A DNA stretch of 64,000 nucleotides, from the NCBI RefSeq assembly GCF_037203765.1, contig NZ_JBBCAS010000002.1, positions 475,436-539,435 on the forward strand, in the 5' to 3' direction. Of this stretch, positions 25,676-34,772 are shown piece after piece (the stretch's first letter is position 1; every line of letters begins with the position of its first letter). Made by a program: the position numbers and the translations under genes. This DNA comes from Sediminicola sp037203765. GTDB taxonomy: Bacteria > Bacteroidota > Bacteroidia > Flavobacteriales > Flavobacteriaceae. The notes below the pieces were generated by a model. That model made no database searches and was not told where the DNA came from. It saw only the letters and a list, made by a program, of their open reading frames with translations.

Positions 25676-27673
25676 TTATTGTAGCATGACCAAAAAGTCG
25701 TCTTCGGTGATAATGGGTATTCCAAGCCCTTCGGCCTTGGTTCTTTTGCTTGGTCCCATTTTGTCTCCCGCCACCAAATAGGAGGTTTTGGAGGAAATAG
25801 AGGAACCAACTTTCCCTCCATTGTCTTCGATCAATTTTTTGAGCTCATCCCTACTCACCTTTTCAAAGACACCGGATACAACGAAAGTAGAACCCTTGAG
25901 CAATTCGGTCTGGTTCTCCAATTTATCTGCCGAAAGTTCAAATTGCACACCATAGCCCTTTAAACGCTCTATAATTTCAAGGTTCTTTTCCTTTTGAAAA
26001 AACTCAATGACACTGTTGGCTATAACCTGCCCAATTTCATCAACCGCCATCAGTTCATCGTAAGAGGCAGACATCAGGGCATCTATATTTTTATAGGCTT
26101 TGGCAAGTTTCTTGGCAACGGTTTCTCCTACAAATCTAATCCCCAAGGCAAAGAGGACACGTTCAAAAGGTATATCTACAGATTTTGCAACCCCTTTGAC
26201 GAGGTTTACCGCAGACTTCTCAGCCATTCGCTCCAATGGCATGATCTGTTCCTTTTTCAGAATGTACAAATCCGCATAGTTTTCTATCAAGCCTTCCTTG
26301 TACAACAATTCAACTGTCTCACCACCTAACCCCTCAATATCCATGGCCTTTCGTGAAATATAATGCTGGATACGGCCTGTTATCTGTGGTGGACAGCCAT
26401 AATAGTTGGTACAATAATGTTTGGCATCCCCTTCCATACGTGTCAATTGGGTATGGCATTCCGGGCAATGGTCTATATAATTGGTAGGTTGGGAATCCGA
26501 TGGTCTCTTAGAAAAGTCGACCCCAATAATTTTGGGAATAATTTCACCACCTTTTTCTACAAAAACAGTGTCGCCTTCTCGGATATCCAACTTGGCTATC
26601 TGATCTGCATTATGCAGGGAGGCCCTTTTTACGGTAGTTCCAGCAAGCAATACCGGCATTAGATTGGCTACAGGGGTTATGGCCCCGGTTCTTCCCACCT
26701 GATATGTAATCTCGTTCAAAACTGTGGAAACCTGTTCTGCTTTAAACTTGTAGGCCATGGCCCATCGTGGAGATTTCGCGGTATACCCCAACTCATCCTG
26801 ATATTGTAGATTATTGACCTTTACCACAACCCCATCTGTTTCATATGGAAGTTCATGTCTGTGGATATCCCAATATTCCACAAAGGCCATTACTTCGTCT
26901 GTAGTTTTGCAAACTTTGGCCACGGTAGGTACTTTAAAACCCCAAGACCTTGTTTTTTCCAGCACTTCAAATTGTGAGGAGACATTGAGATCGGTGCCTA
27001 CTATGCTATACAAGAGGCACTCCAAGGGTCGTAGGGCCACTTGTGCGCTATCCTGTAATTTTAAACTTCCCGATGCCGTGTTCCGAGGGTTCATATATGG
27101 GTCTTCCCCATTTTCTATACGTTCCTGATTCATTTTGGCGAAACCTTCAAACGGCAAAACGATCTCTCCACGTATATCGAACTTCTCAGGATAATCCCCC
27201 TTTAAACGCAAGGGAACAGATTTGATGGTTTTTATATTGGTAGTTACATCGTCCCCTTGAAAACCGTCGCCCCTGGTCACAGCACGGACCAATTGTCCTT
27301 TTTCATAGGTTAGGCTAATAGACGCACCATCGTATTTGAGTTCACAGGTGAATTCCACAGGAACATCTCCCAAATTTTTTTGAATCCGTTTTTCCCAGTC
27401 CTCCAAATCTTCCTTGGAATAAGAGTTCTCCAAGGAATACATACGATGTTCATGGGCAACTGTCTCAAAATATTTGGTAATACCCCCACCCACTCGCAAG
27501 GTTGGGGAGGTAGGGTCGTAAAATTCTGGATGTTGCGCTTCCAATTCCCTGAGTTCTTTTAATTTAATATCGAACTCATAGTCGGAAATTGTCGGATTGT
27601 CCAACACATAATAATTATAATTGTGTTCCCTTAGTTCACGGCGTAGGGTATCTATTTTATCTTGAATGTTCAT
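25676..27673 (-). CDS. ligA: NAD+-dependent DNA ligase LigA
   Basis: Seals nicks in duplex DNA during replication and repair. The 665 residues carry the full architecture: the Ia domain at the N-terminus (HNYNYYVLDNPTISDYEFD), the adenylation domain with the active-site Lys113 in ELKYDGAS, the OB fold, a four-cysteine zinc finger (CPEC...CTNYYGC), helix-hairpin-helix repeats and a C-terminal BRCT domain (about 590-665, GSTFVVSGVFEKVSRDELK). It is the third gene of a minus-strand unit after an acetyltransferase and prmC. Confidence 0.96.
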   Translation of the reverse strand: MNIQDKIDTLRRELREHNYNYYVLDNPTISDYEFDIKLKELRELEAQHPEFYDPTSPTLRVGGGITKYFETVAHEHRMYSLENSYSKEDLEDWEKRIQKNLGDVPVEFTCELKYDGASISLTYEKGQLVRAVTRGDGFQGDDVTTNIKTIKSVPLRLKGDYPEKFDIRGEIVLPFEGFAKMNQERIENGEDPYMNPRNTASGSLKLQDSAQVALRPLECLLYSIVGTDLNVSSQFEVLEKTRSWGFKVPTVAKVCKTTDEVMAFVEYWDIHRHELPYETDGVVVKVNNLQYQDELGYTAKSPRWAMAYKFKAEQVSTVLNEITYQVGRTGAITPVANLMPVLLAGTTVKRASLHNADQIAKLDIREGDTVFVEKGGEIIPKIIGVDFSKRPSDSQPTNYIDHCPECHTQLTRMEGDAKHYCTNYYGCPPQITGRIQHYISRKAMDIEGLGGETVELLYKEGLIENYADLYILKKEQIMPLERMAEKSAVNLVKGVAKSVDIPFERVLFALGIRFVGETVAKKLAKAYKNIDALMSASYDELMAVDEIGQVIANSVIEFFQKEKNLEIIERLKGYGVQFELSADKLENQTELLKGSTFVVSGVFEKVSRDELKKLIEDNGGKVGSSISSKTSYLVAGDKMGPSKRTKAEGLGIPIITEDDFLVMLQ

Positions 27674-27742
27674 TTTACGTCATTTTTTTTGAACTCCTAT
27701 CGATCTTTTCCTCCCCGATCTTTAAATCAGATGTGATTGCAT

Positions 27743-28594
27743 TTAATGAAGTTCTCCTTTAATCATTCTGTCATTGCCAAACATGTCCTTTTGTAATATC
27801 AATTGGGTGAAACCGCTGTTCACCATAAGCTCCAAGGTCTCCTTCCCTAAATACTGATTGATCTCAAAATAAAGACAACCGCCCGACTTTAAATGGGAAA
27901 TTGCAAATTCTGAAATTTTCCGGTAAAACAAAAGAGGATTTTCATTGGGAACAAAAAGGGCATATCCAGGTTCGTGATCGGTGACATTGGCACTCATTTC
28001 CGTTTTCTCCAGATCTCTAACATAAGGTGGATTGGAAACTATGATATCAAATTGGTGCTCCAAATCTTTTGTTTCAAGAATATCGGCTTCTATAAATTCG
28101 ACCTGAACTTCGTTTTTGTCAGCATTTGCCTGTGCAATCTTTAGGGATTCCCTCGAAATATCCAGGGCATATACTTTGGCATTTGGAAGATTTTTCGCCA
28201 GAGAAATGGCAATACATCCACTACCGGTACCAATATCCAATATTTTCAGTTCCCCCTGACGCTCTTTTTCCAGCGCTATAATCCATCGCACCAGTTCTTC
28301 AGTCTCAGGTCGGGGAATCAAGACATTTTCATCGACCTTAAACTCCAAATCCATAAAATGGGCCACGCCCAATATATACTGAACCGGCCGATGAAGCTTT
28401 AATTGGCTAAGCCCCTCGAACAGTGGCTGTTCCTCTTCCTTGGAGACCATGGTATTGGGTTGAAGGGCCAAAACAAAGCGCTCCAGTCCCAGATAATGTT
28501 CCACCATAAGGTAAAAGAAACTATCTACTTCCTCTTTGGGATAAATAGTATCCAATTCTACATGGAAAATATGCCTGATTTCTTTTAAAAGCAT
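27743..28594 (-). CDS. prmC: Peptide chain release factor N5-glutamine methyltransferase
   Basis: Methylates the glutamine of the GGQ motif in release factors 1 and 2. The 283 residues show the SAM motif ILDIGTGSGCIAI (about 118-130) and the catalytic NPPY at 188-191, followed by VRDLEKTEM. The segment ENVLIPRPETEELV is the family hallmark. It starts 6 bases after the upstream acetyltransferase gene, and ligA follows. Confidence 0.94.
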   Translation of the reverse strand: MLLKEIRHIFHVELDTIYPKEEVDSFFYLMVEHYLGLERFVLALQPNTMVSKEEEQPLFEGLSQLKLHRPVQYILGVAHFMDLEFKVDENVLIPRPETEELVRWIIALEKERQGELKILDIGTGSGCIAISLAKNLPNAKVYALDISRESLKIAQANADKNEVQVEFIEADILETKDLEHQFDIIVSNPPYVRDLEKTEMSANVTDHEPGYALFVPNENPLLFYRKISEFAISHLKSGGCLYFEINQYLGKETLELMVNSGFTQLILQKDMFGNDRMIKGELH

Positions 28595-28600
28595 CTTTAT

Positions 28601-29086
28601 CTATAGTTCCAACAACATCCAAACCGGACATGAATAGTGACCTGTATCGCCCATCCGTGCTTCAATGTACTGGAACCCGGTTTTCTTGTAGAGTTTTTGT
28701 GCATCTTCCATATAGGGCATGGTTTCCAGATAACATTTCTCAAAACCGTATTCCCTCGCCTTGGAAAGACATATATTCATCATTTGCGATCCTAAGCCCC
28801 TTCCCCTAGCGGCTTCCGTGAAATACATCTTTTGCAGTTCGCATACATTGCCATCATAATTCTCTAACTGGGCAACCCCGGCGCAACCAATGATTTGGTT
28901 GTTTTCTTCCACAACAAAATAACTGGCTTTGGGTACATTGTAGTTCTCATACATATGGTCCAAGGCCTTATCGGCATATGCCGTACCTACCTTGGGCACA
29001 CCCAAATCAACCAATACCTGTCTGATCACCGATGCAACTTGCTTATTGTCTTGCGGTTGGATTTCCCTAATAATTGCTGAACTCAT
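28601..29086 (-). CDS. GNAT family N-acetyltransferase
   Basis: A 161-residue acetyl-CoA-dependent acetyltransferase. The acetyl-CoA loop AARGRGLGSQMMNICLSKAR is at about 93-112, and a strand with CELQKMYF precedes it. The substrate is unknown. It is the first gene of the minus-strand unit leading into prmC and ligA, and it diverges from ribD across a 40-base gap. Confidence 0.85.
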   Translation of the reverse strand: MSSAIIREIQPQDNKQVASVIRQVLVDLGVPKVGTAYADKALDHMYENYNVPKASYFVVEENNQIIGCAGVAQLENYDGNVCELQKMYFTEAARGRGLGSQMMNICLSKAREYGFEKCYLETMPYMEDAQKLYKKTGFQYIEARMGDTGHYSCPVWMLLEL

Positions 29087-29114
29087 TTTTCTAAAGGGGT
29101 AACTTTTAATATTC

Positions 29115-29122
29115 TATTTTTG
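29115..29122 (+). promoter_or_regulatory. -7 promoter element of ribD
   Basis: TATTTTTG is an exact TAnnTTTG ending only 4 bases before the GTG start at 29127. This spacing implies a transcript with almost no leader. Confidence 0.5.
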
Positions 29123-29126
29123 TGGG

Positions 29127-30179
29127 GTGAAGATACATGAAAAATATATTTTGCGATGTATCCAAGTAGCTAAAAATGGACTTGGATCCACCTTTCCGAA
29201 TCCCATGGTAGGCAGTGTAGTGGTGCATGATAATGAGATAATTGGAGAAGGGTTTACGAGCCCATTTGGCGGACCTCATGCAGAGGTCAATGCGATCAAC
29301 TCCGTAAAAAATAAAGCGTTGTTATCTGAGGCGACCCTCTATGTCACATTGGAGCCTTGCTCCCACCATGGAAAAACGCCACCTTGCGCCGATCTAATCA
29401 TTGAACACAATATCCCCCATGTGGTCATTGGACTGCTAGACCCCCATATAAAGGTAGCCGGAAATGGTATCAAAAAATTGCAAAATGCCGGGTGCCAGGT
29501 CGTTGTCAATGTCTTGGAAAATGAATGTAGGGATCACCATAAGCGATTTTTAACCTTCCATGAACAAAAGAGGCCCTTTATAATCTTAAAATGGGCCGAA
29601 ACCGCTGACGGCTTTTTGGCTCCCGAACAATCCTTGCGGGAAGAAGAACCAACGCCTTATTGGATCACCAATGTGCAATCCAGACAATTGGTCCATAAAT
29701 GGCGAAGTGAGGAACAGGCTATATTGGTTGGGACCCATACCGTTCTCAAGGACAATCCAAAATTGAATGTGCGATCATGGCACGGCAAATCCCCCACACG
29801 GATCATCATTGACAGAAATTTGAAAGTGGGGAGCGATTTCCATGTAATGGACGGCAGTACCCAAACCATTGTGCTTACTCAGATTGAACATTCCAAAAGG
29901 TATGTACCAGGGATTGAATATGAGGTGATCGACTTTTCTAAAAATGTGGCGCTCCAAATATGTGAAGTCCTATATAGGCACAATATTCTTAGTGTCATTA
30001 TAGAAGGCGGCTCCAAAACCCTACAAATGTTCCTAGATAACGATATTTGGGATGAAGCCAGGGTTTTCAAAGGAGCAAGCCGCTTCGGCAAAGGCTTACA
30101 GGCACCTATGATCCATAGTCTTCCCGTATTAAAAAAATCAATATTGACAGACACACTATTTATCTACAACAATGTTTAA
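29127..30179 (+). CDS. ribD: Bifunctional riboflavin biosynthesis deaminase/reductase RibD
   Basis: Carries out the deamination and side-chain reduction steps of riboflavin synthesis. The 350 residues have the zinc-dependent deaminase domain first (His51 and Glu53 in PHAEV, Cys78 in EPCSHHGKTPPC, Cys87), then the reductase domain from about residue 148 (FIILKWAETADGF, and the late SVIIEGGSKTLQMFLDND). The start is GTG, giving VKIHEKYILRC, which matches the usual N-terminus. No other nearby in-frame start fits. The 3' end overlaps the HAD gene by 8 bases. Confidence 0.94.
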   Translation: MKIHEKYILRCIQVAKNGLGSTFPNPMVGSVVVHDNEIIGEGFTSPFGGPHAEVNAINSVKNKALLSEATLYVTLEPCSHHGKTPPCADLIIEHNIPHVVIGLLDPHIKVAGNGIKKLQNAGCQVVVNVLENECRDHHKRFLTFHEQKRPFIILKWAETADGFLAPEQSLREEEPTPYWITNVQSRQLVHKWRSEEQAILVGTHTVLKDNPKLNVRSWHGKSPTRIIIDRNLKVGSDFHVMDGSTQTIVLTQIEHSKRYVPGIEYEVIDFSKNVALQICEVLYRHNILSVIIEGGSKTLQMFLDNDIWDEARVFKGASRFGKGLQAPMIHSLPVLKKSILTDTLFIYNNV

Positions 30180-30774
30180 AAATATAATTTTTGACTTTGG
30201 TGACATCTTCATCAATTTGGACAAACAGGCACCGATCCGGGAAATGCAAAAATGGGGACTGAAAGATTTTGAACCTTCATTTACGGAACTTCTATTTTCT
30301 TATGAAAAAGGGCTTATGGACTCGGAAACCTTTATTCATAAAATGAATGGATTTTTCCCAACAGCAAACAAACAGCAGATCAAGACAGGGTGGAATTCCA
30401 TCATATTGGATTTTCCCGAATACCGATTAGAGTTTATAGAACAATTGGCAAGGGAAAAGGAATATAATTTGATCCTTTTGAGCAATACCAATGCCCTTCA
30501 CATAGAAAAGGTCATAGAAAATATGGAAAAAGGGCGCTTCGAAAGATTCAAGAAATGTTTTGACAAATTCTACCTGTCCCATGAAATAAATTATAGAAAA
30601 CCGGATGCCGAAATCTACCGATTTGTACTGGATACCAATCATTTAAAGGCTTCTGAGACCTTTTTTGTGGACGACACCCTGGAAAACACCTTGGCCGCTG
30701 AAAAGTTGGGCATCACAAGTTGGAACCTACAGGTTGGCCAAGAGGATATCGTCCAATTAAAATCAAAAATATAG
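30172..30774 (+). CDS. HAD-superfamily hydrolase (subfamily IA)
   Basis: A 200-residue phosphatase-like protein. HAD motif I is IIFDFGDIFINLD near residues 5-17, motif II is LLSNTNA, the motif III lysine is in YRKPDAEIY, and motif IV is FFVDDTLENTLAAEKLG. It overlaps ribD by 8 bases, so it may supply the missing phosphatase step of riboflavin synthesis, where HAD enzymes are known to act. That is inference from position only. Confidence 0.85.
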   Translation: MFKNIIFDFGDIFINLDKQAPIREMQKWGLKDFEPSFTELLFSYEKGLMDSETFIHKMNGFFPTANKQQIKTGWNSIILDFPEYRLEFIEQLAREKEYNLILLSNTNALHIEKVIENMEKGRFERFKKCFDKFYLSHEINYRKPDAEIYRFVLDTNHLKASETFFVDDTLENTLAAEKLGITSWNLQVGQEDIVQLKSKI

Positions 30775-30775
30775 C

Positions 30776-31639
30776 ATGTTAGATCTTGCCCTGTCCGTCC
30801 TTTTTTCCAGTTCACTGTTTGTAATATTTAAACTTTTTTCAAAATATAACGTACAAACAATGTTCGCCATTGTCACCAATTATATAGTGGCGTGTTTATT
30901 TTCAACGCTGTTCTATGAGGACAATATCGCCATAACGGATATACCGAAGAAGCCATGGTTCATATACACTTTGGCCCTAGGTATTCTATTTATAATGGTA
31001 TTTAACATAATGGCCAAAACATCACAAAAAATAGGTGTTTCGGTTGCTTCTGTAGCCGCTAAGATGTCCTTGGTCATACCAGTACTTGTTGGCGTCCTTG
31101 TCTATAAGGAAGTTTTAGGCCCCCTTAAGATATTGGGAATCATAATGGCCTTGGCCGCTGTATATTTTGCATCTATAAGAAGTAGAACAATTACCATAAA
31201 AATGGAGAACCTAGTTTTACCGCTTCTTGTTTTTATGGGTTCTGGCTTGGTAGATACATCGATCAAATATTTACAGGTTACCTTTATGGAGAAAGGCGAT
31301 TTTCCCCTGTTTTGTACCACTGTATTTGGTGCAGCAGGAATTACCGGACTGATATTTATATTGATAAAATCCTATCAAGAACCGTTAAAGTTAAATCTTA
31401 AAAATATGTTGGGCGGATTGGTATTGGGAATCTTTAATTATTTTAGTATTTATTTTATATTGAGGGCCCTACAGAATGATTTTATCAACAGCTCATCTAT
31501 TTTTACCATCAACAATGTTGCTATAGTCTTATTATCAACAATTTTCGGAATCCTATTCTTTAAGGAAAATTTGAGTAAAAAGAACTGGTTTGGTATTGGT
31601 TTAGCGGTCATTAGTATTATTTTAGTTGCCACCACCTAA
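30776..31639 (+). CDS. DMT-superfamily (EamA-like) transporter
   Basis: A 287-residue inner-membrane protein with about ten hydrophobic helices arranged as two EamA-type halves. The C-terminal half ends NNVAIVLLSTIFGILFFKE and then an ISIILVATT helix. The substrate is unknown. It begins 1 base after the HAD stop, and its own stop overlaps the next ATG by one base, so it belongs to the ribD-led unit. Confidence 0.85.
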   Translation: MLDLALSVLFSSSLFVIFKLFSKYNVQTMFAIVTNYIVACLFSTLFYEDNIAITDIPKKPWFIYTLALGILFIMVFNIMAKTSQKIGVSVASVAAKMSLVIPVLVGVLVYKEVLGPLKILGIIMALAAVYFASIRSRTITIKMENLVLPLLVFMGSGLVDTSIKYLQVTFMEKGDFPLFCTTVFGAAGITGLIFILIKSYQEPLKLNLKNMLGGLVLGIFNYFSIYFILRALQNDFINSSSIFTINNVAIVLLSTIFGILFFKENLSKKNWFGIGLAVISIILVATT

Positions 31640-32259
31640 TGGAAGAAAGTCCCCAAGATACATACAAGACCATATTGAAACCTTCGGAGGAAATTCTTTT
31701 CAAGGAAAGAAAGAGTAAGTTCTTCGGTAATGCCTACCCCATAAGGGACGAGGAGGATGTAAAACCTTTGATAGAGGCCCTTCGAAAAAAACACCCTACC
31801 GCCAACCACGTATGTTATGCCTGGCAATTGGGGGTGGAAGAACCCCATTATAGGGCAAATGACGACGGAGAACCCAATAATTCTGCGGGTATGCCCATTT
31901 ATGGTCAAATCCAATCCTTTGGAGTCACCAATGTTCTTGTGGCCGTAACAAGAATCTTTGGTGGTACCAAATTAGGTGTAGGCGGATTGATCACAGCTTA
32001 CAGATCAGGGGCACAAATGGCACTCGAAGCGGCCCAGATTATAGAAAAAACTCTTCGGAAAGAATTTATTCTAAAGTTCGATTATGATCAGATGGACAAG
32101 GTCATGAGGACCATAAAACAGCACCAATTGGAAATTGTATCCCAAGAGATGGAGCTGAGTTGTACTATGGTCATATCGGCAAGAAAATTGGAGGCCGATC
32201 AAACCCAACAGCTTTTTACTGCCATGCATCCTCCAATAGATATCAAAATAAAGGAATAA
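31639..32259 (+). CDS. YigZ / IMPACT family protein
   Basis: A 206-residue protein of the YigZ/IMPACT family, whose bacterial function is not settled. The hallmark DDGEPNNSAGMPIYGQI is at about 75-91, followed by VAVTRIFGGTKLGVGGLITAY. A C-terminal ferredoxin-like domain (DUF1949-type) follows. The gene overlaps the transporter stop by one base and is the last gene of the ribD-led unit. It converges with the thioesterase gene. Confidence 0.9.
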   Translation: MEESPQDTYKTILKPSEEILFKERKSKFFGNAYPIRDEEDVKPLIEALRKKHPTANHVCYAWQLGVEEPHYRANDDGEPNNSAGMPIYGQIQSFGVTNVLVAVTRIFGGTKLGVGGLITAYRSGAQMALEAAQIIEKTLRKEFILKFDYDQMDKVMRTIKQHQLEIVSQEMELSCTMVISARKLEADQTQQLFTAMHPPIDIKIKE

Positions 32260-32265
32260 AGAACT

Positions 32266-32664
32266 TTATATTTTTATCTTTTCCAAGATGGCTGCAGGAC
32301 ATTTCATAGGTCTTTTTGTGGCCATATCAATAAATGCCAAAACCGTATGTGCCTCGATCAAAATTTCATCCGCTTCGTTGTAAATTTTATAATCAAATTC
32401 TATCTTGACGGAAGGTCTTTTTTTGAGGGTGGTGACCACCCTGATCAGGTCATCATAGAGGGCTGATTTTTTGAAATTTATCTGTAGTGAAATAACTGGC
32501 AGCATCACCCCTTCCTCTTCCATTTTTTTGTAGGAAAATCCAAGCTCTCTTAACCATTCAACACGGCCCATCTCCAGATATTGCGCATAGTTTCCGTGAT
32601 AGACCACTCCCATTTGATCTGTTTCCCCATATCTTACCCGAAAAGAAATTTGATTAGAATCCAT
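32266..32664 (-). CDS. Acyl-CoA thioesterase, YbgC/FadM-type hotdog protein
   Basis: A 132-residue single hotdog-fold thioesterase. The active-site segment YGETDQMGVVYHGNYAQYLE (residues about 12-31) is typical, with the Asp in ETDQMG and HGNY. The length matches 4-hydroxybenzoyl-CoA thioesterase-like proteins. The acyl substrate is not predictable. It is a single minus-strand gene that converges with the YigZ gene and diverges from dnaA. Confidence 0.88.
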   Translation of the reverse strand: MDSNQISFRVRYGETDQMGVVYHGNYAQYLEMGRVEWLRELGFSYKKMEEEGVMLPVISLQINFKKSALYDDLIRVVTTLKKRPSVKIEFDYKIYNEADEILIEAHTVLAFIDMATKRPMKCPAAILEKIKI

Positions 32665-32724
32665 ATAATTTGATGTAAAAATGATATATTTAATAGCTTA
32701 GAAAATTTCCCATGCCAACATGAG

Positions 32725-32816
32725 AAAAAAAAAGCTATTAATCAATACCATTTGATTTTTTTTTTAGAATTTTTGTTCACATATTTGTCATGCTCTAGTA
32801 TACCAGCAAATGCTGG
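32725..32816. promoter_or_regulatory. AT-rich region with inverted repeats upstream of dnaA
   Basis: Between the thioesterase gene and dnaA lies a run of nine A (32725-32733) and a run of ten T (32756-32765) enclosing AATCAA/TTGATT (32740-32745 and 32752-32757). A GC-containing inverted repeat follows: CCAGCA-aa-TGCTGG (32803-32816). No perfect DnaA box (TTATCCACA) was seen; TTGTTCACA at about 32774 is a partial match. It may control dnaA or be an easily unwound segment. Confidence 0.4.
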
Positions 32817-32871
32817 CAAATCGAATGAATTTTTAGCCTAATCACTAACCACGAAAAGACGAAACTTTAAA

Positions 32872-34296
32872 ATGAATGTTACTGCTAATTCCGTATGGAA
32901 CAATTGTTTGGCTTTTATAAAGGACAACATACAACCGCAGGCATTCAAAACTTGGTTTGAGCCTATCAAACCTGTGAAGTTATCCAACAATGCTTTAAGT
33001 ATTCAGGTACCTAGTAAATTTTTTTACGAATGGCTCGAAGAGCACTATGTAAAATTGTTGAAAGTTGCCCTGACCAAGGAGATTGGAGAAAGTGCTAAAT
33101 TGGTTTATGTGATCAAAATGGAGAATACTTACGGTAACAGGGAACCTTTTACCGAAAAAATACCCAGTTCAAACAGATCTACTGTGGCTCCACAAGAATT
33201 GGATGTTCCCATTAAATCCAAAAACCCTGAACTGAAGAATCCCTTTGTAATCCCGGGGATCAGAAATATAAAAATAGAATCCCAACTCAATCCCAATTAC
33301 AATTTTGACAATTTCTTGGAAGGTGATTCCAATAGATTGGCAAGATCGGCCGGGATGGCAGTAGCCAACAAGCCAGGAGGCACATCCTTCAACCCATTAT
33401 TGGTTTTTGGTGGTGTAGGTTTGGGAAAAACACATTTGGCCCATGCCATCGGTGTTGAGATCAAGGACAAATATCCGGAAAGGACCGTATTATATATCTC
33501 TGCGGAAAAATTTACCCAACAGTACATAGAGTCTGTCAAGAAAAACACAAGAAATGATTTTATCCATTTCTATCAGCTGATCGATGTGTTGATTATTGAT
33601 GACGTTCAATTCTTATCGGGCAAATCAGGTACGCAGGATGTCTTCTTCCATATTTTCAACCATCTGCATCAGAATGGCAAACAGGTAATCCTTACATCTG
33701 ACAAGGCCCCTGTTGATATGCAGGATATCGAACAACGTTTACTGTCAAGATTCAAATGGGGACTCTCTGCAGAGCTACAGAGTCCAGATTATGAAACACG
33801 CATATCCATCTTGAAAAATAAATTGTACAGGGATGGGGTGGAGATGCCAGATGATATTGTAGATTATGTAGCCAAACATATCAAAAGTAATATTAGAGAG
33901 CTCGAAGGTGCCATCATATCACTTATTGCACAATCATCCTTCAACAAAAAAGAAGTTACCATTGAATTGGCCCAGCTGGTGGTAGAAAAGTTTGTCAAGA
34001 ATACCAAACGTGAGGTTTCCATAGATTACATTCAAAAAGTTGTTTCTGATTATTTTGAAATGGATGTTGCCACCCTACAATCCAAAACCAGAAAACGCCA
34101 TATTGTGCAAGCAAGGCAATTGGCCATGTTCTTTGCCAAAAAATTCACCAAGGCCTCCTTGGCCAGTATAGGTTCACAAATTGGAAAAAGGGACCATGCA
34201 ACAGTTTTACACGCGTGCAAGACCGTGGACAACCTAGCAGAAACTGACAAGCAGTTTAAGAAGTATATTGAAGATTTAACCAAGAAATTCTCTTAG
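32872..34296 (+). CDS. dnaA: Chromosomal replication initiator protein DnaA
   Basis: The ATP-dependent initiator that opens oriC. The 474 residues show domain I at the N-terminus (WNNCLAFIKDNIQPQAFKTW), a linker, the AAA+ domain with Walker A GGVGLGKTH (about 180-188), Walker B VLIIDDVQFLSG and the LLSRFKWGL region, and domain IV with the DnaA signature IGKRDHATVLHACKTV. It is followed by a protein phosphatase gene 9 bases later. dnaN, recF and gyrB are not adjacent, as is common in this phylum. Confidence 0.97.
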   Translation: MNVTANSVWNNCLAFIKDNIQPQAFKTWFEPIKPVKLSNNALSIQVPSKFFYEWLEEHYVKLLKVALTKEIGESAKLVYVIKMENTYGNREPFTEKIPSSNRSTVAPQELDVPIKSKNPELKNPFVIPGIRNIKIESQLNPNYNFDNFLEGDSNRLARSAGMAVANKPGGTSFNPLLVFGGVGLGKTHLAHAIGVEIKDKYPERTVLYISAEKFTQQYIESVKKNTRNDFIHFYQLIDVLIIDDVQFLSGKSGTQDVFFHIFNHLHQNGKQVILTSDKAPVDMQDIEQRLLSRFKWGLSAELQSPDYETRISILKNKLYRDGVEMPDDIVDYVAKHIKSNIRELEGAIISLIAQSSFNKKEVTIELAQLVVEKFVKNTKREVSIDYIQKVVSDYFEMDVATLQSKTRKRHIVQARQLAMFFAKKFTKASLASIGSQIGKRDHATVLHACKTVDNLAETDKQFKKYIEDLTKKFS

Positions 34297-34305
34297 TCAT
34301 ACATC

Positions 34306-34764
34306 ATGAAAACGAAAGTTCTAATGGTATGCCTCGGAAACATCTGTAGGTCACCGTTGGCCGAAGGCATCCTAAAAAGCAAAGTAGACATTAATCAGGT
34401 AGAGGTGGAATCTGCAGGAACTGCAGGTTTTCATATTGGAAAAAAACCGGATCACAGGTCCATTGCCGTAGCCAAGAAACACGGTTTGAATATCAACGAC
34501 CAGCGCTGCAGGAAATTTTCACGTCAAGATTTCAGCGATTTCAACTATATCTATGCCATGGATCGCAATAATTATAGAAACATCATCTCCATGGCCAAAA
34601 ATGAAGAAGATATCAAAAAGGTAAAATTGCTTTTGGACGAAATCAACATAGACCTCAAGGAAGTTCCTGATCCCTACTACGATGCTGAAGAAGGATTTGA
34701 ACAGGTATACACCTTAATTGACAAAGCTTGTGATGCCATAGCATATCAATTGCAACATAATTAA
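34306..34764 (+). CDS. Low-molecular-weight protein-tyrosine-phosphatase
   Basis: A 152-residue LMW-PTP. The phosphate-binding loop CLGNICRS contains the nucleophile Cys9 and Arg15, and the general acid is in PDPYYDA near the C-terminus. In bacteria such enzymes often act on tyrosine kinases of polysaccharide export, but no such kinase is nearby. It lies 9 bases after dnaA and 8 bases before the RsmI-like gene in one probable operon. Confidence 0.93.
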   Translation: MKTKVLMVCLGNICRSPLAEGILKSKVDINQVEVESAGTAGFHIGKKPDHRSIAVAKKHGLNINDQRCRKFSRQDFSDFNYIYAMDRNNYRNIISMAKNEEDIKKVKLLLDEINIDLKEVPDPYYDAEEGFEQVYTLIDKACDAIAYQLQHN

Positions 34765-34772
34765 TACACTTT

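Noticed and set aside
32665..32871. Origin of replication at dnaA
   Set aside because: No cluster of DnaA boxes is visible, and in this phylum dnaA is often away from oriC; only the AT-rich repeats are reported.
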